NCBI GenBank assembly: GCA_003170135.1
Contig: PMZR01000009.1
Coordinates: 62,001 to 126,000 of the forward strand
Origin: Acidobacteriota bacterium
GTDB taxonomy: Bacteria; Acidobacteriota; Vicinamibacteria; Vicinamibacterales; Fen-181
Direction of reading: 5' to 3'
Length of the DNA stretch: 64,000 bases
Shown: in pieces, positions 63,521 to 64,000 of the stretch
Layout: every line of letters begins with the position of its first letter
Numbering within the stretch: the stretch's first letter is position 1
Notes under the pieces: model-generated
The model's database searches: none
What the model saw: only the letters and a program-made list of their open reading frames with translations
Told to the model about the DNA's origin: nothing
Position numbers and translations under genes: made by a program

Positions 63521-63575
63521 GTCCGAAGGCCGAAGTCCGAGGTCCGAAGTCGACTCCGGACCCCGGACTTCGGAC
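63521..63575. repeat. Inverted heptamer array, GTCCGAA type
   Basis: Left arm of four units (GTCCGAA, GGCCGAA, GTCCGAG, GTCCGAA), centre GTCGAC, right arm of three inverted units (TCCGGAC, CCCGGAC, TTCGGAC). It occupies the divergent region between the aldehyde dehydrogenase and CoA-transferase genes. Confidence 0.85.
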
Positions 63576-63624
63576 GACGCCTCGTGGAATCATCTATCAT
63601 ATCGTGCCACCCGAGGAGCGTGAC

Positions 63625-64000
63625 GTGACCGACCGCGCAGACGCCAATCTTGCCTCGCTCAGAGACAGCAACCCGGACAAGTTCGCCGACGAGGCGGAGG
63701 TCTTCAGCCGCATCCGGCGCGGCGATCGCATCTTCGTCGGCACCGGCTGCGGGGAACCGCAGTACCTGGTCCGGTCGCTCGCGCACTACGTCGAATCGAA
63801 CCCGAAGGCGTTCTTCGGCACCGAGATCATCCACGTGCTGACGCTCGGCGTCGCGCCCTACGCGGACGCGCGCTTCCAGTCCAATTTCCGCCACAACTCG
63901 TTCTTCGTCGGCCCGAACACGCGCGGCCCGGTCAACGAGGGGGTCGCCGACTACACGCCGATCTTCCTGTCGCAGGTGCCGGGCCTCTTCGACCGCCGCT
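63625..64000 (+). CDS. Acetyl-CoA hydrolase/CoA-transferase family protein, 5' part only
   Basis: The first 125 codons of a CoA-transferase (AcH/4-hydroxybutyrate CoA-transferase type). It starts at GTG 63625 after GAGGAG. FSRIRRGDRIFVGTGCGEPQYLVRSLAHYV and VLTLGVAPYADARFQSNFRHNSFFVGPNTRG are characteristic of the N-terminal domain. The active-site Glu lies further downstream, outside the window. Paired divergently with the aldehyde dehydrogenase, it probably moves CoA between acetyl-CoA and other carboxylates. Confidence 0.88.
   Translation, partial: MTDRADANLASLRDSNPDKFADEAEVFSRIRRGDRIFVGTGCGEPQYLVRSLAHYVESNPKAFFGTEIIHVLTLGVAPYADARFQSNFRHNSFFVGPNTRGPVNEGVADYTPIFLSQVPGLFDRR

Overview
The window is high-GC DNA with long, mostly single-copy metabolic genes. 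Several families are common in soil Acidobacteriota of the Vicinamibacteria type: VWFA-related proteins, AAA-associated ABC modules, large PIG-L/LmbE proteins, a YncE-phosphoesterase fusion, and DUF5658-like and GT39-like membrane proteins. That placement is an inference from gene content. No rRNA, tRNA or CRISPR array was seen.

Layout. 1-4980 (minus): amidohydrolase, LarA-like racemase, cupin and a ROK regulator whose strong promoter directly abuts a perfect 21-bp palindrome. 5427-7139: a Tat-exported carboxylesterase. 7800-15381 (minus): a seven-gene efflux operon, TetR-HlyD-ATPase-TolC-ATPase-permease-permease, resembling CecR-YbhGFSR but with the two YbhF halves split and a TolC gene between them. 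15464-22700: epimerase, SYLF protein, 2-oxoacid dehydrogenase E1 beta and alpha, a giant LmbE protein and a lipocalin-like protein. 22761-27875: FAD oxidoreductase coupled to an M55 D-aminopeptidase, then a class V aminotransferase and a threonine aldolase. 27923-29010: an HTH-MNT/HEPN toxin-antitoxin-like pair. 30077-37404: DPP III, beta-CASP nuclease, DUF4412 protein, MTHFR-like protein, aminotransferase and SDR. 37692-43402: a beta-propeller phosphoesterase gene flanked by two hybrid histidine-kinase genes broken by large internal deletions. 43564-49181: an ABC transporter without a binding protein, an AAA-associated domain protein and MprF. 49192-52702: sigma-54 response regulator, sensor kinase, and a small exported protein with a near-consensus -24/-12 promoter. 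52954-58804: ACT protein, outer-membrane barrel, Pal, VWA protein, aminotransferase and AI-2E transporter. 58887-62078: a MITE-like element and decaying membrane-glycosyltransferase genes. 62072-64000: CoA-acylating aldehyde dehydrogenase divergent from a CoA-transferase.

The most unusual signal is a family of heptanucleotide-period arrays at about 17 sites. Each array has its own 7-nt vocabulary (for example GTCCGAA, GTCCTTG, GTGCGAG, ACTGCCA, CCTCCCG, GGCTCCA). They fill many short intergenic gaps and often run exactly into a start or stop codon. At 36556-36661 one forms a large mirror-image hairpin between convergent genes, and at 36312-36374 nine units (63 nt) sit in frame inside an aminotransferase gene. 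I know of no named element that matches this pattern, and it is my main candidate for something undescribed.

A second theme is gene decay: at least four loci carry internal deletions, frameshifts or nonsense codons. Some single-base lesions could be sequencing errors, but the missing domains cannot.
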